From assembly GCA_002698785.1 (NCBI GenBank), contig PAAG01000014.1:62001-126000 (forward strand): a stretch of DNA of 64,000 nucleotides. The letters are read 5' to 3'. The translations under genes were made by a program, and so were the position numbers. Positions 17,788 through 26,716 of the stretch are shown here, piece after piece. Source of the DNA: Verrucomicrobiales bacterium. Lineage in GTDB: Bacteria; Verrucomicrobiota; Verrucomicrobiia; Verrucomicrobiales; DEV007. Positions within the stretch are counted from its first letter, which is position 1. Each line of letters opens with the position of its first letter. Under the pieces are notes generated by a model, which did not search any database, was not told where the DNA came from, and was given only the letters and a program-made list of their open reading frames with translations.

Positions 17788-19035
17788 ATGGACAAACAAA
17801 GCCTCGTTGAATCGGTCCTCGACAACCTCCCTGTGGCTGTCTTTGTAAAGGACGCTACTGATGACTTTCGTTTCGTCCTGTGGAACAAAAAACAGGAGGA
17901 AGTAACGACACTCCGAGCCGAAAAGGCTCTTGGAAGAGATGACTACGATCTCTTTTCTGAAGAATCTGCAGACTACTTTCGCAGTGTAGACAAGGCGGTG
18001 ATCAAACGCGGGACCTTGATGAAGGTTCCTGAAGAAATCATCGAAACCAAGAAAGGCGGAGAGATCCATCTGCGCACAGTCAAGATTCCAGTCCAAGACA
18101 ACGAGACCGGTCGGCTCCTCGTCGTCGGCATCAGCGAAGATATTACAGAGCAAGTTCAGTCACGCCAGAAAATGGAGAGTTTGAACAAAAACCTACTTGC
18201 GACGAACCGAGAGCTTCAAGAAACCCAGATGCAACTAATTCAGGCGGAGAAAATGGAGTCCATAGGAAGGCTCGCCGCCGGTGTCGCTCATGAGGTCAAG
18301 AATCCTCTAGCGCTGCTCCTACTGGGCGTAGACTATCTCTCACAAGGGATCGATCCCGACGACAGCAATGTTGAGAAGATTCTCACACAGATGAGAGAGG
18401 CTGTTGCTCGAGCGGATCGCATCGTAAGGGGGCTTGTCGACTTCTCTTCTCAGAGAGCTCTTAGCCGCGAACCGGTGAGTTTAAAAACGATCGTGGACGA
18501 AGTCCTGCTCCTCGTAAAACACGAGCTTACTCGCTCGACGACAACGGTTTCTGTCGACATTCCGGAAAACTTGCCTCACGTCTTCCTGGATATGTCGAAG
18601 TTTGAGCAGGTTCTCATCAACCTTGTTATCAATGCAATCCACGCAATGGGTGAGACAGACGAGCCTCAACTTGAGATAAAGGCCAGGGCGGAATCCCTTG
18701 CCGCTGTCTCAAAGAATGAGGGTGCCAGAAAGATAGAAGTTTTTAGATCCGGTGATCGAGTCGTCATTCTCGAACTGATGGACAATGGCATTGGAATCGA
18801 TAAAAAGGATTCCAATCGGGTTTTCGATCCATTTTTCACGACGAAAGCGACCGGGAAAGGAACCGGCCTTGGGCTCTCGGTGGCTCGAAAAATCGTCGAA
18901 TTGCACGGCGGAGAGATCAGTCTCTTGAATCGTCCGGAATCTCAGGGCGCCATTGCCCGTCTTATTCTCCCCACAAAAATTGAAACTGGGAAAGTCACGA
19001 CAAGTGCAAAAAAGTCGAAAGAGATTGACAGATAA
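17788..19035 (+). CDS. PAS-domain sensor histidine kinase
   Basis: 415 residues, no membrane span, so a soluble sensor. Residues about 1-130 form a PAS domain with PAC motif (LVVGISEDITEQVQ). A coiled-coil linker follows, then the H-box GVAHEVKNPLALLLLG with the phospho-acceptor His. The HATPase domain shows N-box INLVINAIHAM, G1 LMDNGIGID, F-box FDPFFTTK and G2 GKGTGLGLSVARKIVELHGG. It should autophosphorylate in response to an internal cue and pass phosphate to the response regulator 90 bases downstream. A short inverted repeat (ACTCAC/GTGAGT) sits just before its ATG. Confidence 0.93.
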   Translation: MDKQSLVESVLDNLPVAVFVKDATDDFRFVLWNKKQEEVTTLRAEKALGRDDYDLFSEESADYFRSVDKAVIKRGTLMKVPEEIIETKKGGEIHLRTVKIPVQDNETGRLLVVGISEDITEQVQSRQKMESLNKNLLATNRELQETQMQLIQAEKMESIGRLAAGVAHEVKNPLALLLLGVDYLSQGIDPDDSNVEKILTQMREAVARADRIVRGLVDFSSQRALSREPVSLKTIVDEVLLLVKHELTRSTTTVSVDIPENLPHVFLDMSKFEQVLINLVINAIHAMGETDEPQLEIKARAESLAAVSKNEGARKIEVFRSGDRVVILELMDNGIGIDKKDSNRVFDPFFTTKATGKGTGLGLSVARKIVELHGGEISLLNRPESQGAIARLILPTKIETGKVTTSAKKSKEIDR

Positions 19036-19124
19036 ACGGTGAAATTGGCACTGTGTAAGGAAGTCAGTGTGATTGAATTCGATACAGATCCAATCCTTCT
19101 AACTTTATCCAAATCCCCCCCGCC

Positions 19125-19505
19125 ATGGCACGAAAGGTCCTACTGATTGACGACGAATCGGGATTCACTGAACTCCTGAAGATGAATCTCGAAAAGTCCG
19201 GTGCGTACGAGGTCCAGATCGAAAACGACTCGACCAAGGCAGTCACCAAAGCCCTTTCTTTTCTGCCCGATGTGATCCTCTTAGATGTCGTGATGCCAGG
19301 AATGGATGGAGGCGACGTACAAGCCCAGTTGCAAAGCAACCCGACACTCTCAAAAGTTCCGGTTATCATGCTGACGGCACTGGTCGATTCGGCCGAGTTG
19401 TCAGAGGGTGCAGTGGCCCAGAGTGGCAGTTCCATCGTCTTGCCGAAGCCCGTTGACCTCGATCTTTTGATGCGTGTCCTCGAGGAGTCTACCACGGCCG
19501 CCTGA
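19125..19505 (+). CDS. Single-domain response regulator (CheY-like receiver)
   Basis: 126 residues comprising only a receiver domain. The acidic pocket is in KVLLIDDES, the phospho-acceptor Asp in VILLDVVMPGMDGG, the conserved Thr in IMLTAL and the Lys in LPKPVDLD. With no output domain it must act by protein contact or phosphorelay. It follows the PAS histidine kinase on the same strand and is its likely partner. Confidence 0.93.
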   Translation: MARKVLLIDDESGFTELLKMNLEKSGAYEVQIENDSTKAVTKALSFLPDVILLDVVMPGMDGGDVQAQLQSNPTLSKVPVIMLTALVDSAELSEGAVAQSGSSIVLPKPVDLDLLMRVLEESTTAA

Positions 19506-19546
19506 TAGTCGTTCGGTTCGGTAAGAGGCAAAAACTTAACATTTCT

Positions 19547-19578
19547 GAAGTGGTTACCACCACACTTCACGGTGAAGT
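19547..19578. promoter_or_regulatory. Cluster of GTGAAGT-like half-sites before the LMW phosphatase gene
   Basis: ACTTCAC-G-GTGAAGT (19564-19578) is a 7-bp inverted repeat with a one-base centre. A further TGAAGTG half-site lies just upstream at about 19547. The block ends 9 bases before the GTG start at 19588. It may be an operator or a structure covering the ribosome-binding region; nothing else supports a function. Confidence 0.35.
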
Positions 19579-19587
19579 ATTGTTCCC

Positions 19588-20064
19588 GTGAAAGCTCGAC
19601 AAACCCTCCTGTTCCTCTGCACGGGCAACTTCTACCGGAGTCGGTATGCAGAAGCCTACTTCAATCACCAGGCGCGAAATCTTGACCTCCTCTGGACCGC
19701 CGAATCACGCGGGTTTCGCCCGCACCTTGCCCAAGAAGACTTTTCTCATTTGGCCGCAAAGAGACTCAGCGAGTTGGAGATCCCCTTCTCAATTGCTGGC
19801 AAAAAGCCGACGCGGGTTGAATTGAACGACCTGACCGAAGCTTCGCTCGTTGTCGCTTTGTATGAATCGGAGCATCGGCCTATGTTTCAGAGTCAATTTC
19901 CCGAATGGCTTGAGCGAGTCCGATACTGGAATATCCCGGATATCGATGAGGCACCATCTGAGGTCGCTCTGCCAATGATAGAATCTGAAGTGGACCGCTT
20001 GGTACGCTCTCTGCATTCAGGGCATGCACTGGGAGTGCTCGAGGATGTCCTCGTTGAATTTTAA
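19588..20064 (+). CDS. Low-molecular-weight protein tyrosine phosphatase-like protein
   Basis: 158 residues. The N-terminus TLLFLCTGNFYRSRYAEAYF contains the C-x5-R phosphate loop of low-molecular-weight phosphatases, normally C-x-x-N-x-C-R-S; here the second Cys is Tyr. The general-acid Asp may be in NIPDIDEAP instead of the usual DP motif. The fold could also act on arginine phosphate or as an arsenate-reductase-like protein. A GTG start is used because no ATG or better start lies nearby. It follows the response regulator on the same strand at 82 bases. Confidence 0.75.
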   Translation: MKARQTLLFLCTGNFYRSRYAEAYFNHQARNLDLLWTAESRGFRPHLAQEDFSHLAAKRLSELEIPFSIAGKKPTRVELNDLTEASLVVALYESEHRPMFQSQFPEWLERVRYWNIPDIDEAPSEVALPMIESEVDRLVRSLHSGHALGVLEDVLVEF

Positions 20065-20162
20065 TTTCCTATATTTTTTGACAACCTTAATTAATGTGTC
20101 CATGCTTTGGACCATACATGTTCGCTTTTTGGGTCAACAAATGATTCCGGCGAACCGCTGCT

Positions 20163-21731
20163 ATGAGTGATCTGCAATCTGATACGGGTGCAGGAGGAAC
20201 ATCTTCCGAAGGGACCATCCAGGTCGAGATGTTCAATGGGAGTGTCGCGAACCCGTCGCGAAATCAACGCTCCGCGAAAAAGCCGAAATACGGCGACGGT
20301 TTGAAGGCCCCCTCTCCCCTGGGGAAGAACTTCGTTCTCGATACCAACGTGCTTTTGCACGATCCAGAATGCCTGAGTCGGTTTGCAGACAACCACATCT
20401 GTATTCCACTGGAGGTTCTTTGCGAACTGGATCGTTTCAAAAGCGAGCAGTCAGAGAGAGGCGCTAGCGCGCGGGCGGTTCACAGGTCTCTTGCGAATCT
20501 TTTTTCAAACAGGCCCGAGGACGCAACGGTCGGGATTCCTACCTCGACTGGTGGCTCAATTCGCCTTGTTCCCGCCCAGCCTTCAACTGCATCTAAGGGT
20601 GCTGGAATCGAAGAATTGGTAGATCTCTTTCGCGGCCAAGATACGAATGATAACCGCATCCTGCTCTGCACTCGCATGATCGCGAGCAAAAATGCGGGAC
20701 CCACCATTCTTGTTACAAAGGACCTGAACCTGCAACTCAAGGCCCATGCCATTGGAATTCCTTGCGAAGATTACCAAAACGACAAAGTCGATAGTGCGCA
20801 GGTGGGCGAATCCACTCCTAGGATTGTAGACCTGAAACCAAACGACCTCCAGCGATTCGCCAGCACAGGTTCGATCGAACTTCCTCCGCACGTGAAGAAG
20901 ATTTCTCCGAACGAATACGTCCTGCTAAAAGCGGGAGAAAAACGCACCATGCCCGCGCGAATGGGGCCCGACGGACTCCTCCACAAGCTTATGATCCCTG
21001 ATCAAGTTCGCATTCAGAAAGGCACCTCGATCCGCCCTCTCAACCTCGGGCAACAGTGCTTCATGGACGCGCTATTGAATCCGGAGATCAGTCTTGTCAC
21101 CTGTTATGGCCAGGCGGGAACCGGAAAAACGCTTCTTGCGGTTGCGTCTGCCCTTCATTCCACCTTCACTGGGGAGTACAACGGCGTTACGGTCAGTCGC
21201 CCGGTTATTCCACTTGGGGATACTCTTGGTTTCCTACCAGGAACGCTAGAGGAGAAACTCGACCCTTGGCTGAAGCCAGTCTTCGATGCTCTCGAATTCA
21301 TTCTGACACCAGATCAGGGGCGCAAGGGACAACGACAGACAGGTCGTGGTAAACGTGGAAATCAGGATTCTCCGATGAATTCCGGCAGTGGTAAAAAGAT
21401 CTACGACCCACTTCTCGACTCGGGCGTGGTGGAAATTGAAGCTTTGTGCTACATCCGAGGGCGCTCAATTCCCAACCGATTCTTTATCCTCGACGAAGCG
21501 CAGCAGTTGACGCCGCTTGAAGCCAAAACGATCGTCACCCGCATGGCGCGCGGATCAAAACTCGTCCTCGTCGGCGACCCAGCCCAGATAGACAACCCTT
21601 ATGTGGATCGACTTAGCAACGGCCTTGTGTATACTCGCGACCGCCTTCGCGACGAACCCTGCAGCGCACACGTTTCGCTGGAGCGCGGGGAAAGGAGTCA
21701 ATTGGCGGAAGCAGCCGCAAAGAAAATGTAA
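20163..21731 (+). CDS. PIN-PhoH family ATPase (YlaK-type)
   Basis: 522 residues. After a disordered 55-residue N-terminus comes a PIN nuclease domain (FVLDTNVLLHDPECLSRF; conserved acidic residues in LEVLCELDRFK and RGQDTNDNRILLCTR). The PhoH ATPase domain follows, with Walker A YGQAGTGKTLLAV, SRPVIPLGDTLGFLPGTLEEKLDPW and Walker B FFILDEAQQLTPLEAKTI then GDPAQIDNPYVD. PIN-PhoH fusions are thought to be RNA helicase-nucleases. Between Walker A and B there is a basic, Gly-rich insertion of about 35 residues (GRKGQRQTGRGKRGNQD) that looks disordered. The gene is 66 bases ahead of the UvrD-type helicase. Confidence 0.93.
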   Translation: MSDLQSDTGAGGTSSEGTIQVEMFNGSVANPSRNQRSAKKPKYGDGLKAPSPLGKNFVLDTNVLLHDPECLSRFADNHICIPLEVLCELDRFKSEQSERGASARAVHRSLANLFSNRPEDATVGIPTSTGGSIRLVPAQPSTASKGAGIEELVDLFRGQDTNDNRILLCTRMIASKNAGPTILVTKDLNLQLKAHAIGIPCEDYQNDKVDSAQVGESTPRIVDLKPNDLQRFASTGSIELPPHVKKISPNEYVLLKAGEKRTMPARMGPDGLLHKLMIPDQVRIQKGTSIRPLNLGQQCFMDALLNPEISLVTCYGQAGTGKTLLAVASALHSTFTGEYNGVTVSRPVIPLGDTLGFLPGTLEEKLDPWLKPVFDALEFILTPDQGRKGQRQTGRGKRGNQDSPMNSGSGKKIYDPLLDSGVVEIEALCYIRGRSIPNRFFILDEAQQLTPLEAKTIVTRMARGSKLVLVGDPAQIDNPYVDRLSNGLVYTRDRLRDEPCSAHVSLERGERSQLAEAAAKKM

Positions 21732-21796
21732 ATCCGCCGATCCGGGCTCATTTTATTTGCGCAAGGGTTGTGTTCGGAGGATAGACTCCTCCGAAG

Positions 21797-23818
21797 ATGG
21801 CTCGTGACTACACAATCCATCGCGTTCCCAAGAACGCTAAATCAGAGATCGATTACGCCAAGGAGCTGAACGAGAAGCAGCTCGCTGCCGTGACGGCACC
21901 TCCTGGTCCGTCGCTCGTAATCGCGGGTGCCGGTAGCGGCAAAACTCGCACGCTCACGTATCGCGTCGCCTATCTTCTCGACAATGGTATCGCAGCAAAG
22001 AACATCCTATTGCTGACTTTCACCAATAAGGCAGCGCGCGAAATGCTCGACCGTGTCGAGGAACTCGTGCCCTACGACACCAGCGAACTCTGGGGCGGAA
22101 CCTTCCACTCGATCGGAAACCGAATCCTTCGGCGACATGCAAACCTTCTCGGCTGGGAAAGAAATTTCTCCATTATGGACCGGGAGGATCAGAAAGAAAT
22201 CCTGAAAGCTGTGATAGGCGAAAGCGACATCGACACGAAGGCGATGCGTTTCCCGAAGCCTGAAGTCCTCGCAGATATCTTCAGTCTAGCCAAGAACACG
22301 GGAACGGAAATCGAAGAGATCCTGCACACTCGATATCCGTATTTTGAGCATTTGAGTTCATCCATCGTGAAGCTCGAAGAGGGATACGAGGAGAAAAAGA
22401 AGGCCACGAATTCGATGGATTTCGATGACCTTCTCGAAAAGACGTTACTCCTTTTTGAAGAAAATCGAGGCGTTCGCGAAAGCTATCAGCACCAGTTCGA
22501 GTGGGTCCTTGTCGACGAGTATCAGGATACCAATGAACTGCAGGCAGAACTGATCGACATTCTGGGAGAACCACAGCGGAACGTCATGGTCGTCGGAGAT
22601 GACGCCCAGTCGATCTACTCGTGGCGCGGTGCCGACTTCAGAAACATTCTCGACTTTCCGGAAAAATACGAGGGCGCTGCGAAATACGTCATCGAAACGA
22701 ATTATCGCTCTGTTCCCGAGATCCTTAGCCTGGCAAACGCAGCCATCGCACCGAACACCAAACAGTTTCGCAAAGACCTCGCTCCCTGGCGTCCAGACAG
22801 GGAGGAACTCCCTGCCCTTGCCCCTTTACAGGATCCGAATACGCAGGCCGCATTCGTAGCACAACGAATTCTTGAGCTGCGCGACGAAGGCATCGAACTG
22901 GATGAAATCGCCGTTCTTTACCGTGCGCACTACCACGCAATGGAGATCCAGATGGAACTAACGAATCGCGGGATTCCCTTCGTGATCACGAGCGGTCTTC
23001 GCTTTTTCGAGCAGGCCCACATCAAGGACGTAGCAGCCTTCATGAAATTCGTCTGCAACCGTCGAGACGAAGTCGCATTTAAGCGTATCGCAAAAATGCT
23101 TCCCGGCATCGGAGCGAAAAGCGCAGACAACCTCTGGCTCGCCTGGTTGCAGTGTGAGGGTAGCCGTAGTGAGATCGTTCATTCGTTTTCCGAGTACATG
23201 CTCGAATTCAAGACTCCCTCGAAAGCGAAAGCTTCATGGGATCAGCTCGCGTATACACTCGACGAACTCGTAGACGGTGATGGTCGCCCCAAAGCGCCCG
23301 CCCCAATGATGCCGTCAATCATGGGAGGCGTCTACGAGGACTACATGCGGAGCAAGTTCAGCAACTTCGACAACCGCCGCCAAGACCTGCTTCAGTTGGA
23401 GCGCTACGCCGAGAGATTCGACGATCTGGAAGAGTTTCTCAGCCAACTTAGCCTTCTCGCCGGGCAGGACGCGGTAGGAGCAACACAGCAGGAGCAGGAC
23501 AAAGAATCCGTCTGCCTCAGCTCCGTCCACCAAGCAAAAGGCCTCGAATGGCGTGCTGTTTTCGTTGTCTGGCTGGCAGATGGGATGTTTCCCAACAATC
23601 GAGTCATCGACGAAGACGACGAGGATCAGAGCGGCCTCGAAGAGGAGCGCCGACTTTTCTACGTGGCGGTAACGAGAGCCAAGGACGAACTCTACCTCAC
23701 CTATCCCCTAATCTGGCACGGAGGCTTCAACGGCGATGTGATCCAGCAGCCCTCCCGTTTTCTTCAGGATATCCCCACCGAAATGGTGGAGGAGTGGAAC
23801 GTGGGAGCAGCGTGGTAA
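21797..23818 (+). CDS. UvrD/PcrA-type superfamily 1 DNA helicase
   Basis: 673 residues with the complete SF1A helicase motif set: Q-motif LNEKQLAAV, motif I AGAGSGKTRTLTYR, Ia LTFTNKAAREML, II VDEYQDTN, III VVGDDAQSIYSWRGAD, IV ETNYRS, V SSVHQAKGLEWRAVFV and VI EERRLFYVAVTRAKDELYL. It is slightly shorter than UvrD (about 720) and ends soon after motif VI. It unwinds DNA 3' to 5' in repair or replication restart. The stop is 3 bases from the convergent lipoprotein gene. Rep or PcrA would be equally acceptable names. Confidence 0.95.
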   Translation: MARDYTIHRVPKNAKSEIDYAKELNEKQLAAVTAPPGPSLVIAGAGSGKTRTLTYRVAYLLDNGIAAKNILLLTFTNKAAREMLDRVEELVPYDTSELWGGTFHSIGNRILRRHANLLGWERNFSIMDREDQKEILKAVIGESDIDTKAMRFPKPEVLADIFSLAKNTGTEIEEILHTRYPYFEHLSSSIVKLEEGYEEKKKATNSMDFDDLLEKTLLLFEENRGVRESYQHQFEWVLVDEYQDTNELQAELIDILGEPQRNVMVVGDDAQSIYSWRGADFRNILDFPEKYEGAAKYVIETNYRSVPEILSLANAAIAPNTKQFRKDLAPWRPDREELPALAPLQDPNTQAAFVAQRILELRDEGIELDEIAVLYRAHYHAMEIQMELTNRGIPFVITSGLRFFEQAHIKDVAAFMKFVCNRRDEVAFKRIAKMLPGIGAKSADNLWLAWLQCEGSRSEIVHSFSEYMLEFKTPSKAKASWDQLAYTLDELVDGDGRPKAPAPMMPSIMGGVYEDYMRSKFSNFDNRRQDLLQLERYAERFDDLEEFLSQLSLLAGQDAVGATQQEQDKESVCLSSVHQAKGLEWRAVFVVWLADGMFPNNRVIDEDDEDQSGLEEERRLFYVAVTRAKDELYLTYPLIWHGGFNGDVIQQPSRFLQDIPTEMVEEWNVGAAW

Positions 23819-23821
23819 TTT

Positions 23822-24310
23822 CTACCGCAGATAAAAGCGCGCTTTGTCCCACTCACGGATCGAAGTCTCAACTACCGTCACTCGAACCCGATACCGCTCG
23901 CGAAATCCAATTGCTGGCTGACCTTTGGCCCAGAAATACTGGTCGAACTCCCCTTCTCCTGTTAGACGCCAAGTATTGAGACGAAACGTCTTCGACGCTA
24001 GAACTGCTCGGGAAGAGTAATCGAGAATCTCGACTTTCAAGCGAGCGGTTTCAAAAGGAGTGGAAGCAATGTAGTCACTGGGACCTTTTCGCGTTTCGAT
24101 CCGAACTTTGTACGGGTATGCCCGTTCTTTCAGGCCTGAAACGGTAAATTCCTGAGTCGTCGGAGTGCCGATTGAGAAAAACGGCAGTTTCGTTGTCTTG
24201 AAATTCCCTTGTCCGTAGGTGATCGCCTCACCACGAGGCGAACTCGATGTGCACCCAAGCGCCAGAACAGACGCAAGAAACAGGGGCACCATTCTACAGA
24301 TCAATTTCAT
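23822..24310 (-). CDS. Lipoprotein of unknown function
   Basis: 162 residues with an N-terminal lipoprotein signal (RMVPLFLASVLALGC). The mature part is beta-rich and polar, with no family I recognise. The motifs PYKVRIETRKGPSDY and the C-terminal RVRVTVVETSIREW suggest an immunoglobulin-like sandwich. The gene is convergent with the helicase and lies downstream of kbl on the same strand (61 bases), so it could be the last gene of that transcript. Confidence 0.6.
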   Translation of the reverse strand: MKLICRMVPLFLASVLALGCTSSSPRGEAITYGQGNFKTTKLPFFSIGTPTTQEFTVSGLKERAYPYKVRIETRKGPSDYIASTPFETARLKVEILDYSSRAVLASKTFRLNTWRLTGEGEFDQYFWAKGQPAIGFRERYRVRVTVVETSIREWDKARFYLR

Positions 24311-24371
24311 CTTTCGTCCGTTGCGGCTCGGATACCGATTTAGACGATTGGACGAAGCTGATCAGTCGAAA

Positions 24372-25553
24372 TTACGCCAATTCACTCCAGACATCCGCAA
24401 AGCTCTCGACAGCCAAAGCCAGATCCTCTTTTTCGTGGGCTGCGGAAATTTGCGTACGTATCCGGGCCTTTCCTTCGGGAACTACTGGGTACGAGAAACC
24501 GATCACGTAGATGCCGAGTTCCAGGAGCCGGTCTGCCATTTTCGCTGCCAGCTTCGCATCTCCCAGCATGATCGGAACAATCGGGTGCTCTCCGGGAAGC
24601 ACTTCGAGGCCTGCTTTCGTGATTCTCTTTCGGAAAAATGCCGTGTTCTCACGCAATTTCTCCAGTAGCTCAGTAGACTCAGTAAGCAAATCGATCGCCT
24701 TCAGGGAGGCCGCGACGATTGCGGGTGCAACGGAATTCGAAAACAGATACGGACGGGAGCGCTGCCGAAGCAGTTCGATAATCTCCTTTCTTCCGCTCGT
24801 GTACCCCCCACTCGCTCCACCCAGGGCTTTTCCCAGCGTCCCGGTGATGATGTCGACTCTGTCCATCACCCCGCAGTGTTCGTGCGTCCCTCGCCCTCTC
24901 TCTCCCAGCACACCTACCGAATGTGAATCGTCAACCATGACGAGGGCGTTGTATCGTTCGGCCAGGTCACAAATAGCGGAGAGGTTCGCAATCAAACCAT
25001 CCATCGAGAAAACTCCGTCCGTTGCGATTAGGCGGAACCGAGCATTCTGCGATTCTTGGAGTTTCGACTCCAAGTCTGCCATGTCGTTGTTTTTGTAACG
25101 AAAGCGCTGCGCCTTACAGAGTCGTATTCCATCAATGATCGAGGCATGATTCAACTCGTCCGAGATAACGGCATCTTCCGGCCCGAGAATTGTTTCGAAC
25201 AGCCCCCCATTCGCATCGAAACACGAAGAATAGAGAATGGTATCGTCAGTGCCCAGAAAACTACTGAGCTTTTCTTCCAGCTCTTTATGGATCCCCTGAG
25301 TGCCGCAGATAAATCGAACGGAAGAGAGACCAAATCCCCAGCGATCGATTGCCTTTTTCGCTGCCTTCTCGACCTCAGGATGATCAGCGAGCCCGAGATA
25401 GTTGTTGGCGCAAAGATTCAGAACTTCAGCGCCAGTGCTTACCGAAATATGTGACGACTGAGGTGAAGTGATCACTCGCTCGGACTTGTAGAGCCCCGCC
25501 TCCCGAATGGATTGGAGGGTTTGCTGGAGGTGGTCTTTGTATTCAGAAATCAT
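24372..25553 (-). CDS. kbl: 2-amino-3-ketobutyrate coenzyme A ligase (glycine C-acetyltransferase)
   Basis: 393 residues, full length. Class II PLP-dependent alpha-oxoamine synthase motifs: [69 protein letters not shown] and the PLP lysine in [15 protein letters not shown]. It splits 2-amino-3-ketobutyrate with CoA into glycine and acetyl-CoA, the second step of threonine breakdown. The tdh gene lies 12 bases upstream on the same strand, which confirms the assignment over related 8-amino-7-oxononanoate synthases. Confidence 0.96.
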   Translation of the reverse strand: MISEYKDHLQQTLQSIREAGLYKSERVITSPQSSHISVSTGAEVLNLCANNYLGLADHPEVEKAAKKAIDRWGFGLSSVRFICGTQGIHKELEEKLSSFLGTDDTILYSSCFDANGGLFETILGPEDAVISDELNHASIIDGIRLCKAQRFRYKNNDMADLESKLQESQNARFRLIATDGVFSMDGLIANLSAICDLAERYNALVMVDDSHSVGVLGERGRGTHEHCGVMDRVDIITGTLGKALGGASGGYTSGRKEIIELLRQRSRPYLFSNSVAPAIVAASLKAIDLLTESTELLEKLRENTAFFRKRITKAGLEVLPGEHPIVPIMLGDAKLAAKMADRLLELGIYVIGFSYPVVPEGKARIRTQISAAHEKEDLALAVESFADVWSELA

Positions 25554-25565
25554 TTCGATGAAATT

Positions 25566-26588
25566 CTACCATTTCAAAATCACTTTCCCACTCTGCCCGC
25601 TCTTCATCACCTCGAAGCCTTTTTCGAATTCGGTGTAATCGAAGTGATGCGTGATCACCGGAGAAATATCGAGACCTCCCTGGAGCATGACTGTCATTTT
25701 ATACCAGGTCTCATACATCCGTCTCCCGTATATTCCCGCGATGGTAAGCATATTGAAAACGACCGTGTTCCAGTCGATCGCGATCTCTTCGCTGGGAATT
25801 CCTAACATCGCTATCTTTCCCCCGTGACACATGTTGTCGAGCATTTCACGAAAGGCATCGGCATTCCCCGACATCTCCAGTCCCACATCGAATCCCTCAT
25901 GCATTCCGAGCTCCTTCTGGACATGAGCAATACGCTCTGTCCGCACATCGACAACACGGGTGGCGCCCATCTTCTTGGCCAACTCAAGCCGCCACGGATT
26001 CACATCGGTCACTACCACATATCGCGCACCGGCATACTGGCACACGGAAGCCGCCATACACCCTATCGGCCCTGCACCAGTGATCAGGACATCTTCTCCC
26101 AGAACATCAAAGGTCAACGCAGTATGCACCGCATTTCCAAAAGGATCGAATATGGAAGCCACATCGCGATCGATATCATCGGCGTGATGCCAGACGTTCG
26201 TCATCGGCAGTGAGATATACTCTGCAAAAGCCCCGGGCCGATTCACTCCGATCCCCTTGGTGTCCGCACAGAGGTGGCGTCGCCCGGCCATGCAGTTTCG
26301 GCAACGACCACAGACGACATGGCCTTCTCCGCTGACAATGTCACCAACTCGAAAATCAGAGACGTTTGATCCCATTTCGACTATCTCTCCAACAAACTCA
26401 TGGCCGACGACCATGGGAACGGGCACTGTTTTTCGCGCCCACGCGTCCCAGTTGTGAATGTGTACGTCAGTGCCGCAGATACCAGTACGATCGATTTTTA
26501 TGAGCACGTCGTTAATTCCTGTTTCCGGTTCAGGAACATCTTCGAGCCATAGGCCCGGTTCATCGTGGAGTTTGACGAGCGCTTTCAT
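25566..26588 (-). CDS. tdh: L-threonine 3-dehydrogenase
   Basis: 340 residues of the zinc-dependent medium-chain dehydrogenase family. Catalytic zinc site: [13 protein letters not shown] and [14 protein letters not shown]. Structural zinc loop: [15 protein letters not shown]. Nucleotide binding: [10 protein letters not shown]. It oxidises L-threonine to 2-amino-3-ketobutyrate with NAD+. With kbl immediately downstream it forms the usual threonine-to-glycine operon. Confidence 0.96.
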   Translation of the reverse strand: MKALVKLHDEPGLWLEDVPEPETGINDVLIKIDRTGICGTDVHIHNWDAWARKTVPVPMVVGHEFVGEIVEMGSNVSDFRVGDIVSGEGHVVCGRCRNCMAGRRHLCADTKGIGVNRPGAFAEYISLPMTNVWHHADDIDRDVASIFDPFGNAVHTALTFDVLGEDVLITGAGPIGCMAASVCQYAGARYVVVTDVNPWRLELAKKMGATRVVDVRTERIAHVQKELGMHEGFDVGLEMSGNADAFREMLDNMCHGGKIAMLGIPSEEIAIDWNTVVFNMLTIAGIYGRRMYETWYKMTVMLQGGLDISPVITHHFDYTEFEKGFEVMKSGQSGKVILKW

Positions 26589-26716
26589 TTCGATTCAACG
26601 AGAGATTGCGCGATGAAAGTGACGAGGTCGATAAGCGAGTTCGTCATACAACGTCCTCTTTTGCGCAGGGGGATTTCTCTTGAGGCAAGGGTGTCGGATT
26701 TCCTACCCTTCTGTCA

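Noticed and set aside
20078-20107. TTGACA with a weak CATGCT at 17-base spacing, before the PhoH gene
   Set aside because: The -10 element matches only three of six positions; not enough to call a promoter in this phylum.
24511-25098. 195-residue plus-strand frame inside kbl
   Set aside because: Antisense shadow of a full-length, well-conserved PLP enzyme.
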